A DNA stretch of 64,000 bases from Bradyrhizobium sp. CB1717 (GTDB lineage: Bacteria > Pseudomonadota > Alphaproteobacteria > Rhizobiales > Xanthobacteraceae). Positions within the stretch are counted from its first letter, which is position 1. Each line of letters begins with the position of its first letter. Of the stretch, positions 44,888-56,301 are shown piece by piece. The stretch lies in contig NZ_CP121666.1 in assembly GCF_029714325.1 (NCBI RefSeq), positions 4,526,001 through 4,590,000 of the forward strand, given 5' to 3'. The translations under genes were made by a program, and so were the position numbers. The notes under the pieces are model-generated. The model searched no databases and was not told the DNA's origin. It saw nothing but the letters and a program-made list of their open reading frames with translations.

Positions 44888-46159
44888 ATGAGTAAGGTCG
44901 GCACGAGCGACTCCAAGAACACGCTATATTGCTCGTTCTGCGGCAAGAGCCAGCACGAAGTCCGCAAACTGATCGCGGGTCCCACGGTCTTCATCTGCGA
45001 CGAGTGCGTTGAGCTCTGCATGGACATCATCCGTGAGGAGAACAAATCCTCGCTGGTGAAGTCGCGCGACGGCATTCCGACGCCGAAGGAAATCTGCAAG
45101 GTGCTGGACGATTACGTGATCGGCCAGAGCCATGCGAAGAAGGTCCTGTCGGTCGCGGTGCACAACCACTACAAGCGCCTCAACCACCAGACCAAGCACA
45201 ACGACGTCGAGCTCGCGAAGTCGAACATCCTGCTGATCGGTCCGACCGGCTCGGGCAAGACGCTGCTCGCGCAGACGCTCGCCCGCATCCTGGACGTGCC
45301 CTTCACGATGGCGGATGCGACGACGCTGACCGAAGCCGGCTATGTCGGCGAGGACGTCGAGAACATCATCCTGAAGCTGCTCCAGGCCGCCGACTACAAT
45401 GTCGAGCGTGCCCAGCGCGGCATCGTCTACATCGACGAAATCGACAAGATCAGCCGCAAGTCGGACAATCCCTCGATCACGCGCGACGTGTCGGGTGAGG
45501 GCGTGCAGCAGGCGCTCTTGAAGATCATGGAAGGCACGGTGGCTTCGGTCCCGCCGCAGGGCGGTCGCAAGCATCCGCAGCAGGAGTTCCTGCAGGTGGA
45601 CACCACCAACATCCTGTTCATCTGCGGCGGCGCCTTCGCCGGCCTCGAGAAGATCATCTCGGCGCGCGGCCGGTCGACCTCGATCGGTTTCGCGGCCCAG
45701 GTGATGGCGCCGGAAGATCGCCGGACCGGCGAGATCTTCCGTCACGTCGAGCCTGAGGATCTCCTGAAGTATGGTCTCATCCCCGAGTTCGTCGGTCGTC
45801 TGCCCGTCGTGGCGACGCTCGAGGACCTCGACGAGACCTCGCTGAAGAAGATCCTGACCGAGCCGAAGAACGCGCTGGTGAAACAGTACCAGCGGCTGTT
45901 CGAGATGGAGAACATCGAGCTGACCTTCGCCGACGAGGCGCTTGGCGCGGTTGCCCGCAAGGCGATCGAGCGCAAGACCGGCGCGCGTGGTCTGCGTTCG
46001 ATCCTCGAGGCGATCCTGCTCGAGACCATGTTCGATCTGCCGGGCCTGGAAGGTGTGGAAGAAGTCGTGATCTCCCGCGAAGTCGTGGAAGGTACGGCGC
46101 GTCCGCTCTACATCTACGCCGATCGGACCGATCGCGCCGTCGAGAATGCCAGCGCCTGA
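44888..46159 (+). CDS. clpX: ATP-dependent Clp protease ATP-binding subunit
   Basis: 423 aa AAA+ unfoldase. It has the N-terminal C4 zinc finger ([23 protein letters not shown]), Walker [16 protein letters not shown], Walker [10 protein letters not shown], and the C-terminal sensor 2 region ([19 protein letters not shown]). It recognises substrates, unfolds them and feeds ClpP. CGGAG precedes ATG 44888. Confidence 0.98.
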   Translation: MSKVGTSDSKNTLYCSFCGKSQHEVRKLIAGPTVFICDECVELCMDIIREENKSSLVKSRDGIPTPKEICKVLDDYVIGQSHAKKVLSVAVHNHYKRLNHQTKHNDVELAKSNILLIGPTGSGKTLLAQTLARILDVPFTMADATTLTEAGYVGEDVENIILKLLQAADYNVERAQRGIVYIDEIDKISRKSDNPSITRDVSGEGVQQALLKIMEGTVASVPPQGGRKHPQQEFLQVDTTNILFICGGAFAGLEKIISARGRSTSIGFAAQVMAPEDRRTGEIFRHVEPEDLLKYGLIPEFVGRLPVVATLEDLDETSLKKILTEPKNALVKQYQRLFEMENIELTFADEALGAVARKAIERKTGARGLRSILEAILLETMFDLPGLEGVEEVVISREVVEGTARPLYIYADRTDRAVENASA

Positions 46160-46484
46160 TTTCCGGCGCTGGAACGCTCCAATCGTCTCATCGAGTTGGG
46201 CTGCGGAAGTGTATCTCCGCAGCCGGTGTTGCGTTCGCTTATCCGCGTGCGTAAGCGCCTGATGGCGCGCGTTTTTCAATGACTTGACACCCCCCGGGTC
46301 GATAGCCACCTAATGTCGGCGGCGAGCGAGAATTCTCTTCAAGATTCGCCTCTGTTCCGATCCGGCGAGCCGGTCCAACTTTCAAGAGGACCGACCGGTT
46401 TTGTGGATCACCTCGGCACCTTGTGGCGGTTGCGCATGAGCATGGCGGACTGCGTGCAAGGGGGCAAAGCAAAAGGAAAAGGCC
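46160..46484. other. Intergenic region between clpX and lon
   Basis: No gene is seen. Two hairpins lie at the clpX end, CCAGCGCC / GGCGCTGG (46149-46172, spanning the stop codon) and GGCTGCGGA / TCCGCAGCC (46199-46224), perhaps ending clpX transcription. CTTGACA at 46283-46289 followed by TAATGT 19 bp later is a weak promoter candidate for lon. AAAAGGAAAAGG before 46485 is its ribosome site. Confidence 0.45.
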
Positions 46485-48908
<2,424 letters not shown>

Positions 48909-48926
48909 TCTCAAGCGAAAGATGAT

Positions 48927-48953
48927 AAAACGGCGCCTTCGGGCGCCGTTTTT
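48927..48953 (+). terminator. Rho-independent terminator of lon
   Basis: AAAACGGCGCC (48927-48937) pairs with GGCGCCGTTTT (48942-48952) over a TTCG tetraloop, followed by T. Confidence 0.92.
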
Positions 48954-48975
48954 GTTTCGGCGGCGGGAGAAGACG

Positions 48976-49380
48976 ATGCAGATCGACGGGCAATGCCATT
49001 GCGGGAAGATCACCTTCGAGGCCGAGATCGACCCCGAGGCGGTCTCGGTGTGCCACTGCACCGATTGCCAGACGCTGACGGGATCACCGTTCCGGGTGAC
49101 CGCCATCTGCACCAAGGCCGACGTGAAGCTCACTGCCGGCACGCCCAAGGTCTACGGCAAGCGCGGCGACAACGGCCGGATGCGTTTCCAGCACTTCTGC
49201 GCCGACTGCGGTTCCCCGCTGTTCACCAGCGGCGAGGGCGAGGAGGCCGACGATTGGGGCATCCGCTGGGGCAGCATCCGCCAGCGGGACAAATTGCGGC
49301 CGGTCCGGCAGATCTGGTGCCAGTCGGCGGCGGTGTGGATCGACGCCGTGCCGCTGCTGCCGGGGAGGCCGCAGGACTGA
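48976..49380 (+). CDS. GFA family protein
   Basis: 134 aa. The zinc-binding pattern of the glutathione-dependent formaldehyde-activating fold is complete: CHCGKITFEAE, VCHCTDCQTLTGS and FCADCGSPLF. The family is diverse and most members have no proven reaction. ATG at 48976 follows GGGAGAAG. It begins 67 nt after lon, beyond the terminator, so it has its own promoter or depends on readthrough. Confidence 0.88.
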   Translation: MQIDGQCHCGKITFEAEIDPEAVSVCHCTDCQTLTGSPFRVTAICTKADVKLTAGTPKVYGKRGDNGRMRFQHFCADCGSPLFTSGEGEEADDWGIRWGSIRQRDKLRPVRQIWCQSAAVWIDAVPLLPGRPQD

Positions 49381-49390
49381 TGTTCCGTAC

Positions 49391-49418
49391 TTGCCCACCG
49401 GGGGCGGGTAAGGATAAA
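49391..49418 (+). promoter_or_regulatory. Possible promoter of tRNA-Val
   Basis: TTGCCC (49391-49396), a 16-bp spacer and GATAAA (49413-49418) place the start just in front of the tRNA at 49429. Confidence 0.4.
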
Positions 49419-49428
49419 GAGGCGGCGA

Positions 49429-49505
49429 GGGCGGTTAGCTCAGCTGGTTAGAGCATCTCGTTTACACCGAGAGGGTCCGCGGTTCGAATCCGTGACCGCC
49501 CACCA
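49429..49505 (+). tRNA. tRNA-Val (anticodon UAC)
   Basis: 77 nt including encoded CCA. The acceptor GGGCGGT pairs with ACCGCCC. The D arm is AGCTCAGCTGGTTAGAGC. The anticodon stem TCTCG/CGAGA holds the loop TTTACAC with anticodon TAC, and the T arm is CGCGGTTCGAATCCGTG. No integrase or repeated tRNA end is nearby. Confidence 0.97.
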
Positions 49506-49573
49506 TCCTTCGCTCGCTTCTTGCCGTCCAGGTGCAGATTGATGGATATCGCCTGGGGCGCTTCGTAACGCGC

Positions 49574-51421
49574 CTAATCGCAGACTTCGCGCGTCCCCTC
49601 AGCCACCGTGATGCCTTGTCCGGACTTCCCATACCCGAGCCTGCATCCCGGTCTCACCGGGCGGCATCCCGCCGCGTTACAAACAACCTGACCGGTGGCT
49701 TGCGGCTTTGCCGGCGCCGATTCGACCTGCTTGCGCTGCTCGTCCCGCTGTTTGGAGCCCTCGCGCGTCGCGACCGGCTTCTTGTCCTGCACCTTCTCGC
49801 ATTCATTGTCGTCATTGACGCGGTAGCCGGCGCGGCACGTGATCTTCACACAGGTGTCGCCGTCGGCCTTGAAGCCGTGGTCGCAGACCAGCGGGCAGAC
49901 GCGGCCGGGCTTGGCCTTGATCGCGTCCAGCGCATCGAAGCTCGCGAGCTTGGCGTCGAATTTCGTGCCGGCGTACTTATTAAAGAGCGTCAGCGAGCGC
50001 TGCGATGACGCATTCCAGTCGCCGTCGGGAGCGGAGGTCAGGCAGCCGACGCGGCGGAGCTCCGACTGCACCAGCTTCGTCGTGTCCTGCGGCGACATCG
50101 AAGGCGGGGTCGAAGAGGGGGCTACGGTTGCGATCTTCTGCTCGGCGTTGGCGGCGGCTTGCTTTTCGGCCGCCTGCTTCGCGGCCAGCTCGGCGGCAGC
50201 CTTGTCGCTCGCGAGCTTCTCGGCCAGCGCCTTCTCCGCGGCGAGCTTGTCTGCCAGGGCCTTTGCCGCTGCAGCCTCGGCCTCCTTGCGGCGCTGCTCG
50301 GCAGCGGCCGCCTTGGCTTCCTCGATCTGCTTGGCCTTCTCGGCTGCAAGACGCTTGTCTTCCGCCGCCTTGGCTGCGGCTGCCGCCTTCTCCTGCTCGA
50401 CCTTGTTGGCCCGCTCGGCGGCCAGGCGCGCCTTCTCTTCTTCCGCCTGCCGGGCCTTATCCGCCGTGGCCGCACGGGTTTCTTCGGCCGCGATCTTGTT
50501 CAACTGGCCCTTGGCGAGATCGGCATAGAAGCCGCTCGGAAAGCGGTTGAGGAAGGCGGTCCACCCGTCACGTGTCCCGAGCTGAAGTGCCAGTTCGTAG
50601 TCGCGCCGGACTTCGCTGTCGGGGTTGGCCTGGGGGCCGGCCACGATCGGCTTTGCCGCAACCAACGGGACGTCGTCACCGCCCAGCGAGCCGTAAACAT
50701 AAGGCTCCTGCTTGTAGCCGGTGTTCTTGAGAACGTCGTCGCGGACGAAGCCGAACGCCTTGCGCAGGTCGAGCCCGGGCGTGGGGAGGCGTTCGACCAG
50801 CGCTGCCGCAAACGGGCTGTTTTTGGAATCGCCGTCGGAGGCGGTCGAGCCGGCCTTCGCCGCGAAGGCAATCATGGTGTTCGGGCTGGTCGGCTCGACC
50901 TTGGCGAGGCCGCGGCCGATGGCGCGCGCGGCCATGGTCCGCTTCATGGCTTTCGCGAACGGGTTGTCCCGGCAGGCATCCAGAATGACGAGCCGAAGCT
51001 GCTTGGCCGGCTCGACCGCGAACAGGGCGCGCTCCAGCGGCAGCGTTTCGTCGAGGACGTCGCTATCCGTCTCGAGGCTGGCATCTGTCGGGATCAGGTA
51101 ATTGGTGCCGTCGAGCTCGATGCCATGGCCGGCATAGTAGACGACGGCGACATCGGCCTCACGCGTCCTGCCGCCGAAGTCGCGCAGCGCCCTGCGCATC
51201 TCCGCAGCGTTGAGGTCGAGCCTGATGTCGACCAGGTCGAACCCCGCCTTCTTCAGCATGCCGCCGACGAGCGAGGCGTCGTTCACGGGGTTGGCAAGCC
51301 TCGGCGCGCTCTTGTAGGCGGAATTGCCGATCACGAGCGCCACGCGCTTTTCCGCCTGCGCACTTCCGCAGCCAAGACAGAAGGCGGCCAATAAAAACAG
51401 AAAAATCCGAACTACGCCCAT
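49574..51421 (-). CDS. Secreted caspase-fold (peptidase C14) protein with coiled coil and Cys-rich tail
   Basis: 615 aa. Signal peptide at the N-terminus (VVRIFLFLLAAFCLGCGSAQA). Caspase domain at about residues 22-250: RVALVIGNSAYKSAPRLANP, catalytic His in VVYYAGHGIE, catalytic Cys in VILDACRDNPF. Then a 150-residue Ala/Lys/Glu-rich coiled coil (about 300-450), a domain resembling a peptidoglycan-binding or short repeat unit (QSELRRVGCLTSAPDGDWN) and a tail with many Cys (VCPLVCDHGFKADGDTC; CRAGYRVNDDNEC). Bacterial metacaspase-like proteins cleave after basic residues; the role here is unknown. ATG 51421 follows TTGGGG; TTG 51439 is an alternative. Confidence 0.88.
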   Translation of the reverse strand: MGVVRIFLFLLAAFCLGCGSAQAEKRVALVIGNSAYKSAPRLANPVNDASLVGGMLKKAGFDLVDIRLDLNAAEMRRALRDFGGRTREADVAVVYYAGHGIELDGTNYLIPTDASLETDSDVLDETLPLERALFAVEPAKQLRLVILDACRDNPFAKAMKRTMAARAIGRGLAKVEPTSPNTMIAFAAKAGSTASDGDSKNSPFAAALVERLPTPGLDLRKAFGFVRDDVLKNTGYKQEPYVYGSLGGDDVPLVAAKPIVAGPQANPDSEVRRDYELALQLGTRDGWTAFLNRFPSGFYADLAKGQLNKIAAEETRAATADKARQAEEEKARLAAERANKVEQEKAAAAAKAAEDKRLAAEKAKQIEEAKAAAAEQRRKEAEAAAAKALADKLAAEKALAEKLASDKAAAELAAKQAAEKQAAANAEQKIATVAPSSTPPSMSPQDTTKLVQSELRRVGCLTSAPDGDWNASSQRSLTLFNKYAGTKFDAKLASFDALDAIKAKPGRVCPLVCDHGFKADGDTCVKITCRAGYRVNDDNECEKVQDKKPVATREGSKQRDEQRKQVESAPAKPQATGQVVCNAAGCRPVRPGCRLGYGKSGQGITVAEGTREVCD

Positions 51422-51613
51422 TGCAGCCCCAAATCGCAATGTGACCAGAGTAGTCGCAGAGTGCCATCAAGGCAAAAACCCCTGTGTGACGAACATCACA
51501 GGCGGCTGCACGGGGGGCGCCGAGCATCCCGACGTGATATCGCCGCTGTGCCGGTGTATGCGGTTTGGACCGCGGTGCGGGTATCGCGCGCGACGGGAAC
51601 GACCGGGGACAGC

Positions 51614-52474
51614 ATGCAACAGCCAAGCGGACACGAGCAGAACGCCGACCAGATCGCCTATTGGAACGGCCCCAGCGGCCAGCGCTGGGCCGATCGCCAC
51701 GCCGTGCAGGAAAAGCTGCTCGGGCCGATTGCCGATGTGCTGATCGACCGCGCCAAACCGAAGCCGGGCGAGCGCGTGATCGACGTCGGCTGCGGCTCCG
51801 GTGCGACGACGGTGGCGTTCGCGAAGGCTGTCGCGCCGGATGGCTTTGCACTCGGGCTCGATGTGTCCGAGCCGATGCTGTCGCAGGCGCGGTCGCTCGC
51901 GCCAAAGGGCCTGCCGCTCGATTTCGTGCTGGCGGATGCGACGGTACATCCGTTCGAGCCGGCGAGCTTTGATCTCCTGGCCTCGCGCTTCGGCGTCATG
52001 TTCTTTGCCGATCCGGTCGCGTCCTTCGCCAATCTCCGCCGCGCGCTGAAGGCGTCGGGACGGCTCGCCTTCGTCTGCTGGCGCGAGCCGAAGGAAAATC
52101 CCTGGATGATGGCGCCGCTGATGGCGGTCTATAAGCATGTGCCGAAGATGCCTCCGGTCGGGCCCGAGGAGCCGGGCCCGTTTGCCTTTGCTTCGGAGGA
52201 GCGCGTGATGCGCATCCTGAATGGCGCGGGCTTCGTCGACGTCGCAATGGAGCCGCACAATCTGGCGATGGATATCGCGATCGGCGGCGGCCTCGACGCC
52301 GCGGTCGAGGGCTCGCTGCAGATCGGCCCGGCCAGCCGTGCGCTGCAGGGCCATCCGCCGGAGACCTATGAGGCCGCCAAAGCCTCGATTCGCGAGACGC
52401 TCGCGCCATTCCTGAAGGGACAGAGCGTGGCGCTGCAGGGGGCGATCTGGATCGTGACGGCGAAGGCGGGGTAG
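51614..52474 (+). CDS. Class I SAM-dependent methyltransferase
   Basis: 286 aa. Motif I is GERVIDVGCGSGATTVAFAK, followed by the acidic LGLDVSEPML and motif PASFDLLASRFGVMFFADPV. It resembles UbiE/arsenite-type methyltransferases, but the substrate cannot be told. ATG at 51614 with GGGGA is chosen over an upstream in-frame ATG at 51461 because the extra 51 residues are not protein-like. It is divergent from the caspase-fold gene. Confidence 0.87.
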   Translation: MQQPSGHEQNADQIAYWNGPSGQRWADRHAVQEKLLGPIADVLIDRAKPKPGERVIDVGCGSGATTVAFAKAVAPDGFALGLDVSEPMLSQARSLAPKGLPLDFVLADATVHPFEPASFDLLASRFGVMFFADPVASFANLRRALKASGRLAFVCWREPKENPWMMAPLMAVYKHVPKMPPVGPEEPGPFAFASEERVMRILNGAGFVDVAMEPHNLAMDIAIGGGLDAAVEGSLQIGPASRALQGHPPETYEAAKASIRETLAPFLKGQSVALQGAIWIVTAKAG

Positions 52475-52761
52475 ACGCAAAATCCTTCGCCCCATCTGCA
52501 GACGACGAAGCAAGTGCTCTCATGCCGCATGGTCGCTGCCGCGCAAGCATCCGGTAGCTCGCAGGTCGGATCGCGGGGGCGCGCGAGGGCAGGGACGTGA
52601 TTGGCGAGCCGTGCGGCGTGCTGCCTCGACATCATGAGGCGTAGGATGCAAGGGAGATCTGGTCGGAGCCTGATTCAACCGGCAGGCGAACGGGTGCCGA
52701 ACGCGCTTGAGAAACCCTGCTCTTGCTGCTAATCCCCAGCCGGAACAGAGTTTCGGGATCC

Positions 52762-53511
52762 ATGGCTCAAGTCACTCGGCTGTCACAACCTGCGCCTGAG
52801 GACCGTCTCAAGACGGGGGCGGCGACGTATTCGAGCGGCATCGCCGATGCTCAGAACTACATGAACTGGGTCATCGAGCAATTCCGGCCGTATCTCAAGG
52901 GGCGGATCGTCGAAGTCGGGTTTGGGCATGGGCTCTACAGCAGGGTGCTCGGGGAACTCGGCGATTATTGCGGGGTGGACCACGACCGCGACAGCGTCGA
53001 GCAGGCCAGTCGGGCCATGCCGGACCGCAGCTTCGCCGTCTGCGACATTTTGGCTGCGGAACAGCTCCGCACGCTGTTCCCCAACGGCGTCGATGCGGTC
53101 TTCACGGTCAACGTGCTCGAGCACATCGAGGACGATGCCAAGGCGGTCGCCAATCTGGTCGACGTGCTCAAGCCGGGCGGGCATCTCCTCATCAGCGTTC
53201 CGGCCCTCATGCTGCTCTACAACGATCTGGATCGCCTTGCCGGACACTTCCGGCGCTACAGCACCACGCGCCTGCGCGATATCCTGGCGGGGCAGCCTGT
53301 CGAGCTGGTCCGGCTCAGCTATTTCAATCCCATCGGTGGGTTGGGATGGCTCGCCAACCGTCTGAAACGCCACGAGTCCTTGAACGACGACGCCGTGAAT
53401 GGACAGATCGCGCTGTTCGACAAGTATATGGTTCCGTTGTCGCGGGCGCTTGATCCCCTGTCTCGGAGCTTTTTCGGGCAATCCGTCACCTGCATCGCAC
53501 GGCGCGTATGA
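52762..53511 (+). CDS. Class I SAM-dependent methyltransferase (first gene of glycan-type cluster)
   Basis: 249 aa. Motif I RIVEVGFGHGLYSRVL, then CGVDHDRDSVEQA, AVFTVNVLEHIEDD and LKPGGHLLISVPAL place it with the Methyltransf_11/23 type. It also has GHFRRYSTTRLRDIL, common in methyltransferases of cell-surface sugar loci. It overlaps the next gene by 4 nt (ATGA), and the following genes are spaced 22 nt apart or overlap, so 52762-58828 reads as one operon. ATG at 52762 is chosen over 52723. Confidence 0.87.
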   Translation: MAQVTRLSQPAPEDRLKTGAATYSSGIADAQNYMNWVIEQFRPYLKGRIVEVGFGHGLYSRVLGELGDYCGVDHDRDSVEQASRAMPDRSFAVCDILAAEQLRTLFPNGVDAVFTVNVLEHIEDDAKAVANLVDVLKPGGHLLISVPALMLLYNDLDRLAGHFRRYSTTRLRDILAGQPVELVRLSYFNPIGGLGWLANRLKRHESLNDDAVNGQIALFDKYMVPLSRALDPLSRSFFGQSVTCIARRV

Positions 53512-54374
53512 TTTCAGTCGTCATTCCAGCGCTGAACGAGCGTAATGGCATCGTTGACACGATCGCACGGGCGAAAGCGGTTCTCGACGGAGCTCAACTC
53601 ACTCCTTACGAAATCATCGTCGTCGACGACGGGTCGAACGACGGGACCGGTGCCTTGGCCGAGCAGGCCGGCGCAAAAGTCCTGAGGCACGCCCACAACA
53701 TCGGCTACGGGCGCTCGCTCAAGGACGGCATTCGCATGGCGTCCTTTGAGACGATCGTCATCAGCGATGCCGATGGCTCCTATCCGATCGAGACCATACC
53801 TGCGCTGATCGCACGCCTCAATGAGGGGTTCGACATGGTCGTCGGCGCGCGAACCGGCCCGAATTACAGGGAGTCGATGCTGAAGTCGCCGCTTCGCGCG
53901 GTGCTCAAGGTGATCGTCGAGTTCACCGCCAATCGCGAGATCCCCGACATCAATTCCGGCCTTCGCGCCTTCCGGCGCCAGGTTGCCATTTCTTTTTTCG
54001 ACCACGTCAGCGATCTCTTCAGCTTCACCACGTCGCTGACTCTCGCGTACATGATGAACGCGAAATTCGTCGATTACATTCCCATCGACTATGCCGAGCG
54101 GATCGGGCGGTCCAAGGTCAATCTCTTCCGCGATTCCCTTCGCACGCTGCAATACGTCCTCGAAGCCTGCACTTACTACAACCCGCTGAAGATCTTCGTG
54201 CTGCTGGCGATGATGTGCATGCTGCTCGCCGTGATTTCGCTGGTCGGCGGGATCATTCTCCAGGTCGTCAGCGGTTTCGTCCTCGGGGTCGGAGCCATCC
54301 TCCTCAGTATTCTCGTCGTGGCGATGGGGCTGCTGGCGGTGCTTCTGAAGCAGATCATGAACCAACGACCATGA
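53508..54374 (+). CDS. Glycosyltransferase family 2 protein (DPM1-like)
   Basis: 288 aa. GT-A domain (SVVIPALNERNGIVDTIARA; VVDDGSNDGTGALAE; ISDADGSYPIETIPALI with the DxD acid residues; GARTGPNYRESML), ending in two membrane segments (IFVLLAMMCMLLAVISLVGG and FVLGVGAILLSILVVAMGLL). Such enzymes transfer a sugar to a polyprenyl phosphate, giving a donor for membrane GT-C enzymes. The last gene of the run (57170) would fit that partner role. Confidence 0.9.
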   Translation: MISVVIPALNERNGIVDTIARAKAVLDGAQLTPYEIIVVDDGSNDGTGALAEQAGAKVLRHAHNIGYGRSLKDGIRMASFETIVISDADGSYPIETIPALIARLNEGFDMVVGARTGPNYRESMLKSPLRAVLKVIVEFTANREIPDINSGLRAFRRQVAISFFDHVSDLFSFTTSLTLAYMMNAKFVDYIPIDYAERIGRSKVNLFRDSLRTLQYVLEACTYYNPLKIFVLLAMMCMLLAVISLVGGIILQVVSGFVLGVGAILLSILVVAMGLLAVLLKQIMNQRP

Positions 54375-54396
54375 TCATTGATCACGCCAAAGCGCG

Positions 54397-56301
54397 ATGT
54401 GCGGCATAGCCGGAATCTTCCACCGCGACGGCCGCGCGGCTGATCGCGGCACGGTCGCAGCGATGTCTGCGGCGTTGATTCATCGCGGGCCGGATGGTGA
54501 CGGCTCCTGGCTGGATCAGTCCGTCGGCTTCGCCCATCGTCGGCTCGCCATCCGGGATCTGTCGGACGCCGGACACCAGCCGATGCTCGATGCGTCGGGC
54601 CGGATCGTCGTGACCTACAATGGCGAGATCTACAACGACGGCGAGCTGCGCCACGAGCTCGAGCGCTCCTTCGGCTTCCGGTTCCGCGGGCACTGCGATA
54701 CGGAAATTCTCCCCTATGCCTATCTCGCCTGGGGAGAGGCGATGTTCGAACGGCTGGAGGGCTTTTTCGCCCTCGGCCTCTGGGACCGTCAGGAGCGTCG
54801 CCTGATCCTCGCGCGCGACGGCATCGGCATCAAGCCGCTCTATTACTTCGAGGACCGCAGCGATGTCGTATTCGCGAGCGAGGCCAAGGGAATCCTGGCG
54901 AGCCGGCGCGTGGCCGCGCATATCGATCCCGCTGCTTTACACACGTTCCTGGCCGCCGGGCACCCCGGGACGCGGCAGAGTCTTTTCCGCGACATCAGGC
55001 AAGTGCCGCCGGGCACGGTGATGAGCTTCACCGCCAGCGAACGGACCGAGCGCCGCTTCTGGCGTCCCGTTCGTGCGCCAACGATCGACCGGTTGGATGA
55101 CGCGGTCGACCGTCTGCGGTCGACGATCCAGACGGTGGTCGAGAGCCAGATGGTGAGCGACGTGCCCCTCGGCGTGCTGCAGAGCGGAGGCGTCGACAGC
55201 TCGCTCGTCACGCTCACGCTGAAGCAACTCGGATTGAAGCCGCCGTTGTTCACGGCAGGCTTTACCGAGAAGAGCCATGATGAATCCGCCGCAGCAAAGG
55301 ACATCGCCGCCGCCGCCGGCCTGTCGGTCAGCGTGATCGACGGGGAAGGGGGGGAGGATGCCGAGACGGCCCTCCGGGCGATCGTCCATCATTTCGACGG
55401 GCAGTGCGCGGATACGGGTGCTCTCGGCTTCTATCGTCTCGCCGGTGCAGTCCGCCAGCACTGCAGCGTCGTTCTGTCTGGCGATGGCGGCGACGAGTTT
55501 TTCGCCGGATATGAGACCTATGCCGCAACCGCGATGGCGGAGCCCTTGCGCCGCGTCGTGCCGCGCGGCGTTGCGGGCATGACCGGCCGGCTTGCCTATG
55601 CCGCCGTCCGCGGCAATGAGCGACGTCTTCCGGCGGCGGCGCAACTGGCCCGTTTTGCGCTGGGTCTCAGCGAGGAGGGCGACAGCCCGCATTTGCAATG
55701 GCGGCGGCTGGTCCCTGGATTTGTTGCCGCGAAGATCTACGCATCCGAGATGGCCGATGTCGCAGCGGCCGACCCGTTCGCGGAATATGCGGAATATTAC
55801 GCGGAGCCGCACGACAAGGTGCTGGATCGGGCGCTGATCGCCGACCAGCGTTTTCACCTGCAAAGCGTGCTCACGAAGGTTGATGCGATGAGCATGGCGC
55901 ATTCGCTCGAGGTGCGCGTTCCGATCCTTGACCGGCGGGTCATGGACCTCGCGGGCACGATCGATGTCGCCCTTCTCAACCCGTGGCCGAAAGGAGCTCC
56001 GAAATACGTGCTCCGCACGCTGGCCGAGCGCCTGGGAATGCCGAGGGAGGCCGCGTGGTCGCGCAAGCGCGGGTTCAACGTGCCCATCGCGCAGCTGATG
56101 AGGCGGGGTGGTCTGCAAGGGATCTGCGATCGCGTCTTCAACAAGGAGCCGGACGTTTTCGCGCCTTATCTCAAGCCGGATGCGATCCGGACGCTGTGGA
56201 GCGACCATCTGGAGCGACGCAGCGACAACGCCTTCGCACTATGGCCCATTCTGACGTTGGGGATATGGCTGATGGGGCTCGCGGCCCCCCGGCCGCGTTG
56301 A
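54397..56301 (+). CDS. Asparagine synthase (glutamine-hydrolysing) family amidotransferase
   Basis: 634 aa. It starts MCGIAGIFHR, giving the N-terminal nucleophile Cys2 of a class II glutaminase, with ALIHRGPDGDGS and VVTYNGEIYN. The synthetase domain has the PP-loop QSGGVDSSLVTLTLK and LSGDGGDEFFAGYETY. In surface-glycan loci such paralogues amidate uronic acids or similar carboxyl groups instead of making free asparagine; that is the likely role given its neighbours. The methyltransferase at 56265 overlaps its 3' end by 37 nt. Confidence 0.9.
   Translation: MCGIAGIFHRDGRAADRGTVAAMSAALIHRGPDGDGSWLDQSVGFAHRRLAIRDLSDAGHQPMLDASGRIVVTYNGEIYNDGELRHELERSFGFRFRGHCDTEILPYAYLAWGEAMFERLEGFFALGLWDRQERRLILARDGIGIKPLYYFEDRSDVVFASEAKGILASRRVAAHIDPAALHTFLAAGHPGTRQSLFRDIRQVPPGTVMSFTASERTERRFWRPVRAPTIDRLDDAVDRLRSTIQTVVESQMVSDVPLGVLQSGGVDSSLVTLTLKQLGLKPPLFTAGFTEKSHDESAAAKDIAAAAGLSVSVIDGEGGEDAETALRAIVHHFDGQCADTGALGFYRLAGAVRQHCSVVLSGDGGDEFFAGYETYAATAMAEPLRRVVPRGVAGMTGRLAYAAVRGNERRLPAAAQLARFALGLSEEGDSPHLQWRRLVPGFVAAKIYASEMADVAAADPFAEYAEYYAEPHDKVLDRALIADQRFHLQSVLTKVDAMSMAHSLEVRVPILDRRVMDLAGTIDVALLNPWPKGAPKYVLRTLAERLGMPREAAWSRKRGFNVPIAQLMRRGGLQGICDRVFNKEPDVFAPYLKPDAIRTLWSDHLERRSDNAFALWPILTLGIWLMGLAAPRPR

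Noticed and set aside
44884..44895. Leader peptide ATG-AAT-GAG-TAA upstream of clpX
   Set aside because: Three codons overlapping the clpX start, without its own ribosome site; likely chance.
49429..49573. tRNA-Val as an integration site for a genomic island
   Set aside because: No duplicated tRNA 3' end, no integrase and no shift in gene style follow it.
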